Shown piece after piece: positions 52,374 to 60,551 of a stretch of 64,000 nucleotides of DNA. How positions within the stretch are numbered: position 1 is the stretch's first letter; every line of letters starts with the position of its first letter. The position numbers and the translations under genes are program-made. Below the pieces are notes generated by a model that was not told the origin of the DNA, did not search any database, and worked only from the letters and a program-made list of their open reading frames with translations. The stretch comes from Treponema sp. (lineage in GTDB: Bacteria > Spirochaetota > Spirochaetia > Treponematales > Treponemataceae), in NCBI GenBank assembly GCA_024402595.1, contig JAKSTL010000003.1:1-64000 (forward strand). Direction: 5' to 3'.

Positions 52374-53147
52374 ATGTTTGAAACATACGCTGGTACTCTT
52401 TGTTTTCTTTGTCCACTTATTTTTATTGCCATGTTCATAGATTCCATAGCTGGTGGAGGTGGAATAATTACAATTCCCGCATATTTAATAACAGGTATGC
52501 CCATTACCACAGTTTATGGTACAAATAAAATTGTTGCCTGTACAGGAACCGCCTTTAGTGCCGGAAATTATATCAGAAAAAAATATGTAAATTGGACAGT
52601 TGCCGTACCAGCTCTAACAGGCTCATTACTTGGTGCTTTTTTAGGTGCACAGCTCGCATTACACTTAAGTCAACAGGTTCTGCAGATTTGTCTTATGGTT
52701 ATTTTGCCAATAGTTGCGCTGGTAATGATTTTTAATCGTGGGTTTGGGGATGACGAAAATCAAAAAGCTATGCACAGTACAATCGTAACCGTAATAATTG
52801 CTTTTTTTATTGGACTTATTATTGGCTGTTATGATGGATTCTTTGGTCCTGGTACTGGAATGTTCTTATCTCTGGCTCTTGTTATGTTTGAACGGCTTTC
52901 CTTAATTTATGCCACCGGAACCACAAAAATTATAAACTTTGCCTCAAACCTCTCTGCCACAATTACTTATATATGCGCAGGTTGTGTAGATTATAAAATC
53001 GCCATTCCTTGTATGATTTGTTCAATTGCAGGCTGCATTCTAGGCAGTCAGTGTGCCATTAAAAAAGGTACAAAATTTATAAAAACCATTATGATTATTG
53101 CCGCCATGTTGCTTCTTGTAAAAATTGTTATTGATTTTATCAAATAA
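52374..53147 (+). CDS. TSUP (TauE/SafE) family permease
   Basis: The 257-residue membrane protein has about eight helices in two repeats. Repeat one has MFIDSIAGGGGIITIPAYLITGMP, then GTNKIVACTGTAFSAGNYIRK. Repeat two has GLIIGCYDGFFGPGTGMFLSLALV, then YATGTTKIINFASNLSA. The G-G-G and GPGTG motifs define the TSUP family, which moves sulfite, sulfonates or other organosulfur anions; the direction and substrate here are unknown. AAGGA sits 6 nt before the ATG. The region 53148-53387 downstream contains only AT-rich DNA. Confidence 0.85.
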   Translation: MFETYAGTLCFLCPLIFIAMFIDSIAGGGGIITIPAYLITGMPITTVYGTNKIVACTGTAFSAGNYIRKKYVNWTVAVPALTGSLLGAFLGAQLALHLSQQVLQICLMVILPIVALVMIFNRGFGDDENQKAMHSTIVTVIIAFFIGLIIGCYDGFFGPGTGMFLSLALVMFERLSLIYATGTTKIINFASNLSATITYICAGCVDYKIAIPCMICSIAGCILGSQCAIKKGTKFIKTIMIIAAMLLLVKIVIDFIK

Positions 53148-53399
53148 ATTAAAAACGATTTTTATTGAAAAAATAACAATTTATTATAATTTTTTTTACA
53201 TTTTTTTCTGACATTTTAAAAATTTTAGTTATATTATAAGTAACCATTTAATATTTTGGTGGTTTGTTCTTTGTAAATTCAATATTTTAATTTCTTAGAA
53301 GAATCAGATGATATCTGTATATCTTCGGATTGTTGTATCGGTTTGTCTATATTCCAGGGTACACAATTTAATCTTTCAACTGGTAAAAAGGAGGCATTT

Positions 53400-54119
53400 A
53401 TGTCAATGTCTATCAATGAACGCAATGAATTCGTTCTAAATAATGCAGGTCTTATTAAAAAAATCGCTAGCAATTACAAGTATCTTAATTCTGATTATGA
53501 AGATTTAATTCAGGATGCCACAGAAAAATTCCTTGAGATTGCCAATAAATACGATGAAAAAACAGGATGCAAAGTTTCTACCTTTATTTGGCCTTACATT
53601 CGGGAATATCTTTTTGAACAGAATTCTTCCATAAATTCTTCACTTCGAAAAAAAGCGTCGAATATTGAAAAAGCAAAAGCCATGCTGGAGCAAGAAAATA
53701 ATCGTCCTGCCACCAATAAAGAAATTGCAAATTTTCTTGGTTACTCCGCTAAAAAAATGGATGCCTACACCAACCAGATTATGCAGCATAAAAATCTCAG
53801 TCTAGATTATTCCTACAACGACAATGATGACGACTCTTTCTCTCTTTTAGATACATCCCTTTATGCTGAAGAATCCGACAAGGACTTGCTTCGTAAAGAA
53901 AATATTAAACTTATCCAAAATGCATGGGCAAAATTATCCTCTGAAGAACAAGAAATCCTTTCCTATAGAACAGGTTACAAAACAAATCTCGAAAAACCAT
54001 TATCATTGCGTCAAGTTGCAGAACGAATGAACTCAAACCGCACAACCATAGGTTATAAAGAAAAAACTGCCGTAATTCACTTGAAGCAGCTACTTATGGA
54101 AGAAGGATTTTGTGCATAA
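53400..54119 (+). CDS. sigma-70 family RNA polymerase sigma factor
   Basis: I choose ATG 53400, preceded by AAGGAGG with 5-nt spacing; an upstream in-frame ATG at 53343 has no site. The 239-residue protein has region 2 (LIKKIASNYKYLNSDYEDLIQDATEKFLE, then YDEKTGCKVSTFIWPYIREYL), a region-3-like segment (RPATNKEIANFLGYSAKKMDAY, then LSLDYSYNDNDDD) and region 4 with a helix-turn-helix (LSLRQVAERMNSNRTTIGYKE). No region 1.1 is present, so it is an alternative factor. It is one of three sigma-like genes in 4.2 kb. A second one at 55371-56198 is a related paralogue. Confidence 0.85.
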   Translation: MSMSINERNEFVLNNAGLIKKIASNYKYLNSDYEDLIQDATEKFLEIANKYDEKTGCKVSTFIWPYIREYLFEQNSSINSSLRKKASNIEKAKAMLEQENNRPATNKEIANFLGYSAKKMDAYTNQIMQHKNLSLDYSYNDNDDDSFSLLDTSLYAEESDKDLLRKENIKLIQNAWAKLSSEEQEILSYRTGYKTNLEKPLSLRQVAERMNSNRTTIGYKEKTAVIHLKQLLMEEGFCA

Positions 54120-54191
54120 CCAATGCATACAAAAGTTTAAGTAAAAAATGTTTCCTCATTTTAAGTTTTAAAAATGAATAGAAATTAATCC

Positions 54192-54569
54192 CTATTCCGT
54201 CACCAAAGTAATTTTAATTTTTTCCTGGGCGTCCACTTCAATGTTGTAAAGTTTGGTTTCGATAGGAGCATTTTTTTCCCAAGGTCGCATATATTTAAAA
54301 AGAACAGTGGTAGACCCTTGTTTTAACGGAACAATTTTATAAACAAAAGAACTAGGGGCTCCCACAATCTTTTCTTCCCCCAAGTAAGTAACATATTCTT
54401 CCAGCATCAAAACAGATTCATCCTCTATTTCTGCAATCCAGCTATAACCCGTAGTTGGATTTCCAATTAACTCTATAAAATCCAGCTTTTCACTATTTTC
54501 AATCATTTTTTTGTGAGCACACCCCGTAATCAATAAAATTGCTAAAAAAACACCAAATATTTTCTTCAT
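54192..54569 (-). CDS. chagasin-like (I42 family) protease-inhibitor lipoprotein
   Basis: I choose ATG 54569 (MKKIFGVFLAILLITGC), with GAGGAAGAG directly before it and a lipobox at the Cys. The mature part of about 108 residues shows the chagasin fold motifs: GNPTTGYSW near residue 40, GAPSSFVYKIV near 75 and a YMRPWEKNAP segment near 95. These correspond to the three loops that block papain-like cysteine proteases. A role in countering host or rival cysteine proteases is inferred from the family. It is a lipoprotein, so it acts at the cell surface or in the periplasm. Confidence 0.85.
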   Translation of the reverse strand: MKKIFGVFLAILLITGCAHKKMIENSEKLDFIELIGNPTTGYSWIAEIEDESVLMLEEYVTYLGEEKIVGAPSSFVYKIVPLKQGSTTVLFKYMRPWEKNAPIETKLYNIEVDAQEKIKITLVTE

Positions 54570-54749
54570 CTCTTCCTCGCTATTCAATAAACTGGTGATA
54601 TAAAATAATAACTTCATTTATCAAAAAACATTCCTGCATTCGGGAGTTTTTATTTTCCTCCAATAACTTTTTTATTATAAGCCAATTTTCTTGAAAATCA
54701 TAAAAAATCGATTATATTAATTCTATATTAAAATCATTTTGGAGTATTT

Positions 54750-55370
54750 ATGACTACTGTTCTTTACATTCACGGATTCAACGGCAACCCAAAAGGAGGC
54801 ACCTTCGAAGGTTTGGTTGAGTTCTTCAAAAGCAAAACAGATTATCAGGTAATTTCATTTCCTTTCCCAGACTTACATCTTGATGTCCAAAAAACCCAAA
54901 AGCAGATAGAAAACTATATCGATGAAAATAATGTTTCTATTTTAGTTGGAGCATCTCTCGGCGGTTTTTACACCCTTTGCTGCAAAAAAAATGTATTTAA
55001 AATTGCCATCAACCCTTGTATGCTTCCATCCAAAGAAATACCCATTCTAAAAGATCGTAATACAGGAAAACCCGTTTTTATAGAAGATTCCGTTCTTAAT
55101 GCATGGAAATCCTTAGAAGAATACGACCTGCCAGCCAATTGTAAAAACGCCGCTGGCATTTTCGGAAAACAAGATTATACCTTCCACTACGACGAAAATC
55201 ACAACTTTAAACCACTTTTTGACAAACTTTTCTCCATAAACGATTCAAAAGATTCTGCTTCGTCAGAAAATCCAAAAAAAAGAAGTGTCTTAGTAGAAGG
55301 TGTTCACAGCTTGGAACCAGACCAACTAAAAGATGGCCTGGAACAGATTTTTTCTAATCTAGGGCTTTAA
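54750..55370 (+). CDS. YqiA/YcfP-type alpha/beta-hydrolase
   Basis: The 206-residue esterase-like protein has YIHGFNGNPKGG at the start (HGF oxyanion region), then GASLGGFYTLCC near residue 72 as the nucleophile elbow (GxSxGG), DYTFHYDENHN with an acid near 150 and VEGVHSLEPDQ with the catalytic His near 190. The family (UPF0227-like) has esterase activity on short acyl chains; the physiological substrate is unknown. A GGAG site precedes the ATG. It is tail-to-tail, touching, with the sigma factor gene on the other strand. Confidence 0.8.
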   Translation: MTTVLYIHGFNGNPKGGTFEGLVEFFKSKTDYQVISFPFPDLHLDVQKTQKQIENYIDENNVSILVGASLGGFYTLCCKKNVFKIAINPCMLPSKEIPILKDRNTGKPVFIEDSVLNAWKSLEEYDLPANCKNAAGIFGKQDYTFHYDENHNFKPLFDKLFSINDSKDSASSENPKKRSVLVEGVHSLEPDQLKDGLEQIFSNLGL

Positions 55371-56198
55371 CTAAGCGGCAAATACGCCATAATCCACAAG
55401 GGCTTGTTCAAAATGTCTCTTTGCAACAAGCTCCCGGGTGCGGATTGTTTCTGTAGAAATCCCTGCTTTTTTAGCAGCTTCTCTAAGCGAAATCCGTGTT
55501 CCGTCAAAATTATGGCGAATCTCTAAAGTCTGACGGTCTAATTCACAAAGGCTATTGTAAGCATCAGAAATAGCATTGCAGGTTTCCCTTTTAAGAAAAT
55601 CCGAAGCAGCATCTTCTTCAGAAACACACAATGCAGAATCCACCAAACTGGTAGAATCGTCATCCTCGTTTACAGGAGCATCAAGACTTACCGTTGAACG
55701 AACCCTTATATCTTTTAAGCGATTTTTATACTGAAGAGGACTAAGCCCCATCGCATCAGCTACTTCCAAATCCGTTGGCGTTTTACCAAGGTTTTCTTTT
55801 AAGTAATTCACAGTTTCCTGATGCTGTCCAATAAATCTTGCAATCTCAATTTTGTATTCTGGCACATTTTTGTTCATATACTGAATCAATGGATGCCACA
55901 AGTAAGTAGACAAAGCCGCTTTTTCAGGGTCATAATCATTGATAATTTCAAGAAACCTTATACAACCATCCGCAAACAAGTTTTCCTTGTCGACATAAGG
56001 ATTGTTAATTTGAGCCATTATTTTATATATAAGGCCCTGATTTGCCAGTAAAAGCTGACCTTTTGCTTCTGAATCTCCATTTTTTGAACGATTCAGCAAT
56101 TCCAGAAAGTCATTTTCTGACAGATTCTGTTTATTAACAGGATTGATTGTAGAAGATTCTGCATTTGCAGCCGATGAAACAACTGTGTTTTTAGACAT
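55371..56198 (-). CDS. sigma-70 family RNA polymerase sigma factor
   Basis: I choose ATG 56198, preceded by AAGGTGG. The 275-residue protein has region 2 (LLLANQGLIYKIMAQINNPYVDKENLFADGC, then INDYDPEKAALSTYLWHPLIQYM), region 3 (LGKTPTDLEVADAMGLSPLQYKNRL, then SLDAPVNEDDDSTSLVD) and region 4 (CELDRQTLEIRHNFDGTRISLREAAKKAGISTETIRTREL). It is a second alternative factor, paralogous to the one at 53400-54119. It is divergent from the sigma-like gene at 56414, with about 215 bp between starts, so the two may share control. Confidence 0.85.
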   Translation of the reverse strand: MSKNTVVSSAANAESSTINPVNKQNLSENDFLELLNRSKNGDSEAKGQLLLANQGLIYKIMAQINNPYVDKENLFADGCIRFLEIINDYDPEKAALSTYLWHPLIQYMNKNVPEYKIEIARFIGQHQETVNYLKENLGKTPTDLEVADAMGLSPLQYKNRLKDIRVRSTVSLDAPVNEDDDSTSLVDSALCVSEEDAASDFLKRETCNAISDAYNSLCELDRQTLEIRHNFDGTRISLREAAKKAGISTETIRTRELVAKRHFEQALVDYGVFAA

Positions 56199-56413
56199 TT
56201 TTACCACCTTAAGATAGTGCAAATAACAATCCATGATTTTTCATGAATCCAAAAACTGAGAAATAATTTTCTTCGTGAAACAACGGGAGAAATTAAGAGG
56301 GTTACTTGATATTTATTTTTTTATTCATAGTGTGCAAAGAAGATATAAGTGTCAAATATTAAACCTACATACCACATCTTGAAAATATTCCACATTTTTT
56401 CTATTATTTTTTT

Positions 56414-57616
56414 ATGACTCCAGAAGATGAACTCTTAAAAGCTGAAATCTGTAACTTATACACAACACTTACAAACCAAGCACAAACACCATTTTCTCTT
56501 CAAAATCATTATGAGAGTGTATGGATTCAATCCTTTTCATCACTTGTACAAAAAGCGCAAGAAATTGCAGAAACAAAATGGCCATACTATAGCAAAGAAA
56601 TGGTAGCGTTATACACCACAGAAATCTCTTTATATAAAATTGATTATGAACAAATATGCTTAAAAATCTTAAATTATTATAATCCCGAAAAAGTTTTAAT
56701 AAATAAGAAAACACAAAAGCCATATAAAATATCTTTCTGGGATTATTTCATTTCGGTTTTATGGAAAGAAGTCTGTCGAAACGCTACAAAAATGAAAATT
56801 GAAAAAGCCAACAATAACCGCTTATCAAAAGTTCCAGACCACAAACAGCGAAAAATCAATAAACTTTTACAAGCATTAAAGATTTACAACAATAAAAATC
56901 CTCAGAATAAACTACATATCTATGACAAAGAGGCTGAATCTTACTTAATTGGATTAAAAATCTTCGATGAAGAAGAAACAAAGACTCTCATCAAAATCAA
57001 TAATGTTTCTTTAAATATGATGAATGTCATTTCTGAAAACCGTAAAGATGATATTTCTTCTTTGGACAAGGAGCTCTCTAAAGATCAGATTCATAATAAT
57101 CCTGGACCAGACTATTTATCTGCTCAGGCAACCGTCACAACAATTTTTAAAATTATCAACAAGGGATTCCTTACCAAAATGAATATAAAAAAACAAAATG
57201 AAGAAGCCCAAAAAGAAAAAATAGACTTTATGAAGCAAATCCTTACTCTGCATTATCTGAATAAGCTTACAGAATTATTCTACGACCTTACACCAGAAGA
57301 AATTGTATTGCTTATGAGCGACAAAGATTTTTTCAGCAAAGAAATTGCCATAAAATTTTTAAAAAAGCAGCAGGATTTACTGGAACTCATTAAAACAAAC
57401 AAATGTACAGGAAATCAAATTAAGCAATATCAGAAAATTACTAAACCAACTATGGAATCTGTCGCCCTAAATCTTGGAAAACCTAAAAACTACGGAATAA
57501 AAAGAATTACAAATTTTAAACAATTCTGCAAAAGTCAAAAGGCTTTTCTTCTAGACGACAATTATGACAACGATGAGTTTTCTATGGAGCCTATTTTTCA
57601 AATTATTACAGAATAA
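56414..57616 (+). CDS. highly divergent sigma-70-like protein
   Basis: The 400-residue protein is not a recognised family member by obvious motif, but it parallels its neighbours. CLKILNYYNPEKV followed by SFWDYFISVLWKEV aligns with the DYDPEKAALSTYLWHPL type of region 2. AESYLIGLKIFDEEETKTLI then NVSLNMMNVISENRKDDISSLD resembles the SLDAP...DDDSTSLVD region-3 pattern. A late TMESVALNLGKPKNYGIKRI could be a helix-turn-helix. Insertions of lysine/asparagine-rich sequence lengthen it. No ribosome site precedes the ATG. It could be a degraded or repurposed sigma factor; composition is more A+T-rich than the neighbours. Confidence 0.5.
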   Translation: MTPEDELLKAEICNLYTTLTNQAQTPFSLQNHYESVWIQSFSSLVQKAQEIAETKWPYYSKEMVALYTTEISLYKIDYEQICLKILNYYNPEKVLINKKTQKPYKISFWDYFISVLWKEVCRNATKMKIEKANNNRLSKVPDHKQRKINKLLQALKIYNNKNPQNKLHIYDKEAESYLIGLKIFDEEETKTLIKINNVSLNMMNVISENRKDDISSLDKELSKDQIHNNPGPDYLSAQATVTTIFKIINKGFLTKMNIKKQNEEAQKEKIDFMKQILTLHYLNKLTELFYDLTPEEIVLLMSDKDFFSKEIAIKFLKKQQDLLELIKTNKCTGNQIKQYQKITKPTMESVALNLGKPKNYGIKRITNFKQFCKSQKAFLLDDNYDNDEFSMEPIFQIITE

Positions 57617-57678
57617 TCCAAAAACCAAAAGTATATTTCCAGTTCAAAAAATATCCGCCAACACAAAAAGATTCGTGT

Positions 57679-58434
57679 TTACTTGCCCCCAACAATCAAA
57701 CCAATATTTCCATGCAAAGAAAGTCGCAATAATCCCACAAGAATCAAATGCAAAGGATAATAAACATAAAAAAACCATTTCATTCCCTTCCATTTTCCTC
57801 TTTTTCCATTGTAATTTGCCATAAAAGGCCAGACAATAATCACACCAAGTTGAACAAAAGCGTAAATCTTATCAATACAAAGAAACCAGACCACCGAATA
57901 CATAAAAATACAGAACATCATTGCCACAATCTGCTTATTCAAATTGCCATAGTTCTCATTGATATACAAAATTGCCAATACAGCGATGCAACTCCAGTCC
58001 GATGGAAAAGTAATAGCACAAACGCCCAAAGTAATTAAAAACTTTACAAAAACAGGAAGCCTACATCTTTCTTCATCATGAACCAGCAGCAGAACAACAG
58101 CCCATGCCAAACTCCACATTACACTAGTCTGATTAAAAATACCTGTTTTAAACGGCAATAGTGGAATACCAAAAGCAAAATTATAGGCAAAATGGGAAAT
58201 CAATGCAAAAAGAAACAATCTTAAGATATAAGCTTTTACATTCTGCGTATAATGATAGCCTTCCACCACCATAAACCACATTGTAGGAGCCGTTAGCCGT
58301 CCAATTAAATGCAGCAGGATTATCCACCATTCGTAATGATACCCAGGCCATAATACACAAGTAAAATGATCAATAGTCATAGCGATGATGGCAAAAAGCT
58401 TCAGTTCATTTCCGTTAAAGATTTTTTCTTTCAT
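57679..58434 (-). CDS. TraX-family membrane protein
   Basis: The 251-residue membrane protein belongs to the TraX acyltransferase-like family. It starts NGNELKLFAIIAMTIDHFTC, with RLTAPTMWFMVVEGYHYTQNV and RLFLFALISHFAYNFAFG next. A C-terminal segment WFFYVYYPLHLILVGLLRLS completes the hallmark. About eight helices are visible. TraX acetylates conjugative pilin in F plasmids; chromosomal relatives have unknown acceptors. There are no conjugation genes here, so transfer-related function is unsupported. It is 21 bp downstream of the phosphatase gene on the same strand. Confidence 0.8.
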   Translation of the reverse strand: MKEKIFNGNELKLFAIIAMTIDHFTCVLWPGYHYEWWIILLHLIGRLTAPTMWFMVVEGYHYTQNVKAYILRLFLFALISHFAYNFAFGIPLLPFKTGIFNQTSVMWSLAWAVVLLLVHDEERCRLPVFVKFLITLGVCAITFPSDWSCIAVLAILYINENYGNLNKQIVAMMFCIFMYSVVWFLCIDKIYAFVQLGVIIVWPFMANYNGKRGKWKGMKWFFYVYYPLHLILVGLLRLSLHGNIGLIVGGK

Positions 58435-58455
58435 TTATCAACGCTCTTTTAAAAT

Positions 58456-59001
58456 CTAAAACTTATATTCCCGTATTTCGCAATTTCCCATTTGAAAAGA
58501 TGCATATTCGTCATTGGTCATATTAAAAAAATATGAATTGATACATCTGGCAATTCCACCATGAGTTACCAAAAGATAAGTTTCATCTCCAGGTATTTCT
58601 TTTAATTCATCAAGAAAATTATAGATTCGCTGAGCAAGTCTAGCCATACTTTCACCATTTCCGTATGAATCAAAAAAATATTTTTTGGCTTCTTCAAAAC
58701 TGCTATCTTTTTTATTATTCTCAAAACCTTCCCATTTACCAAAGTTCTGTTCAATCAGGCGAGGCTCAACCTGCAAAGGAATATTGTTCACTTCTGCCAC
58801 AATTTTCGCAGTTTCTGCCGCCCGCTGCAAAGGAGAATGCAGAATCTTATCAAAATGAATGCCAGTTTCTTTTACCATTTCTGCCAGCGCATTTGCCTGT
58901 TTTTTTCCACCTTCATTCAAAGGAATATCCGTAATTCCCTGAACCTTTGGAATGAGATTCCAATCAGTTAATCCATGTCTCGCGATATACACTTTTTTCA
59001 T
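58456..59001 (-). CDS. histidine phosphatase (phosphoglycerate-mutase superfamily)
   Basis: I choose ATG 59001 (MKKVYIARHGLTDWN), preceded by GGGAGA; the upstream 30 codons to 59091 lack protein-like sequence. The product of about 181 residues has the RHG motif with catalytic His near residue 8, ILHSPLQRAAETAKIV with Arg near 60, EPRLIEQNFGKWEG near 80 and the second His in LLVTHGGIARC near 145. It hydrolyses phosphate esters such as phosphosugars; true mutase activity is less likely. It is divergent from ApbE and upstream of TraX. Confidence 0.85.
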   Translation of the reverse strand: MKKVYIARHGLTDWNLIPKVQGITDIPLNEGGKKQANALAEMVKETGIHFDKILHSPLQRAAETAKIVAEVNNIPLQVEPRLIEQNFGKWEGFENNKKDSSFEEAKKYFFDSYGNGESMARLAQRIYNFLDELKEIPGDETYLLVTHGGIARCINSYFFNMTNDEYASFQMGNCEIREYKF

Positions 59002-59121
59002 TTTTTCTCCCATCAAAAATGCGCCGTTTTGGACTTTATAACTTAGTTTCTCTGTTACAACAAAATCTGTATTCAAGTTTAAACTTAACAATAAATTAAA
59101 TATCCATTATTTTATTACATA

Positions 59122-60198
59122 ATGAAAGAAATTTATAGAATCATCTTAGGAATTACCATAGCTTCTCTTCTTTGCACTTCCTGCAAAAGTAAAAAAAATC
59201 AGATTGCCTTTGAAGCAATGAATACATATATGACCATTGTTTCTTACGGAAAAAAAGCAGAAGCCGCCAATAAACAGGCAATGGAAAAAGTTCTTGAGTT
59301 AGAATCATATTTTTCAACAACAAATCCTCAGAGCGATATTTTTCTTCTCAACCAAGGTCAGAATAATCAAAGTCAAACTACACCAAGCAATGTTTTTTTG
59401 GTTCACAGAGACACTTATGATTTGACCAATTTTTCTTTACAGATGGCAGAAGAAACAAACGGAGATTTAAATCCTGCTCTTTATCCAATTACAAAGTTGT
59501 GGGGCTTTACTACCGGCAAATATACAGTACCCGATGAATCCACAATCAAAAGATTACTTCCCCATACAGATTACAAAAAGGTTAGCACCTACTCTCTTAA
59601 AAATGAACTTACTTCCGAAAATGAATATTTTATTAATGTGGATGATTGTGCAGAACAGAACATTCAGCTAGATTTTGGTGCAGTTGGAAAAGGTTATGCG
59701 GGTGATGAAGTATTAAAAATCCTTAGAGAAAATGGTATTTCTTCTGCCATTCTAGACTTTGGTGGCAATATTCAAACTCTAGGCTACAAACCAGATGGTT
59801 CTCAATGGAAAATTGGTATAAAAAATCCTTGGGATGGAAGCTCCTTGTGTGGCATTTCGATTTCTGAAAAAGCAGTTGTTACCAGCGGCGGTTATGAAAG
59901 ATTTTTTACTGGTGACGATGGAAAAGATTATATTCATATTTTTAATCCTCAAACGGGATTTCCTGTTAACAATGATTGTGCAAGCGTAACAATTATTTCT
60001 GACCAAGGGCTTTATGCCGATAGCCTTAGCACAGCACTTTTCGTAATGGGTTCAGATAAGGCTTTTGAATATTGGAAAAAACATCAGGATTTTCAAATGG
60101 TTATAGTAACAAATGATGAAAAAATCCTTTATACTGAAGGTCTGAATGGCAGCCTTATAACGCTTCAGACAAACCTAAAGCTTCAGGAATTAAAATGA
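59122..60198 (+). CDS. apbE: ApbE-type FAD:protein FMN transferase, lipoprotein
   Basis: The 358-residue protein has a lipobox (ASLLCTSCKS). ApbE motifs are AMNTYMTIVSYG near residue 35, LDFGAVGKGYAGDEVL near 195, ILDFGGNIQTLG near 215 and IFNPQTGFPVNND near 280 with YADSLSTALFVMG near 305. It moves FMN from FAD to Thr/Ser of target proteins on the outer side of the membrane, using Mg. No ribosome site is seen. The stop overlaps the start of the NusG-domain gene by 4 bp, so the two are translationally coupled, and the Gx transporter gene follows. Confidence 0.9.
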   Translation: MKEIYRIILGITIASLLCTSCKSKKNQIAFEAMNTYMTIVSYGKKAEAANKQAMEKVLELESYFSTTNPQSDIFLLNQGQNNQSQTTPSNVFLVHRDTYDLTNFSLQMAEETNGDLNPALYPITKLWGFTTGKYTVPDESTIKRLLPHTDYKKVSTYSLKNELTSENEYFINVDDCAEQNIQLDFGAVGKGYAGDEVLKILRENGISSAILDFGGNIQTLGYKPDGSQWKIGIKNPWDGSSLCGISISEKAVVTSGGYERFFTGDDGKDYIHIFNPQTGFPVNNDCASVTIISDQGLYADSLSTALFVMGSDKAFEYWKKHQDFQMVIVTNDEKILYTEGLNGSLITLQTNLKLQELK

Positions 60199-60551
60199 AA
60201 AAAATCAATATAAAGCCTTGCGATTTTTTAATTCTTTTTTTAGTTATAATTGTATCTTGCTTTTTGATTTTTACTTCTTCTGCTAAACAAACTAAAGGTT
60301 CCACTGTAAAAGTTCAAGCCAATGAAAAAACCTACGAATATTCTTTAGAAAAAGATTCCGTTTACGAACTACAAGGCCTTATTGGAGCCACTACTATCGA
60401 AGTAAAAAACAACCAAGTTCGAATCATTGATTCTGCTTGCCCAAATAAAAATTGTATAAAGCAGGGAACTTCGACACCTCTTGTATGTCTCCCAAATAAA
60501 ATTATTGTTACTGTGGAAAACTATGGAGATTTTGATGCCTTTTCTAAATAA
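60195..60551 (+). CDS. NusG domain II-like secreted protein
   Basis: The 118-residue protein has one N-terminal membrane anchor (FLILFLVIIVSCFLIFT) and an outer domain of about 85 residues with the NusG-domain-II beta pattern (YEYSLEKDSVYELQGLIGATTIEVKNNQVRIIDSACPNKNCIKQG). It ends in PLVCLPNKIIVTVENY. The C-P-N-K-N-C motif and third Cys could form a redox or metal site. Such proteins recur beside ApbE and Gx transporters; function is unknown. It overlaps ApbE by 4 bp and the Gx gene by 17 bp. Confidence 0.8.
   Translation: MKKINIKPCDFLILFLVIIVSCFLIFTSSAKQTKGSTVKVQANEKTYEYSLEKDSVYELQGLIGATTIEVKNNQVRIIDSACPNKNCIKQGTSTPLVCLPNKIIVTVENYGDFDAFSK

Noticed and set aside
52183-52440. ORF beginning inside the terminator upstream of the TSUP gene
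   Set aside because: It starts within the terminator stem and overlaps the TSUP gene in another frame.
57679-58434. TraX as evidence of a conjugative element
   Set aside because: No relaxase, pilin or type IV secretion genes are in the window; chromosomal TraX homologues are common.
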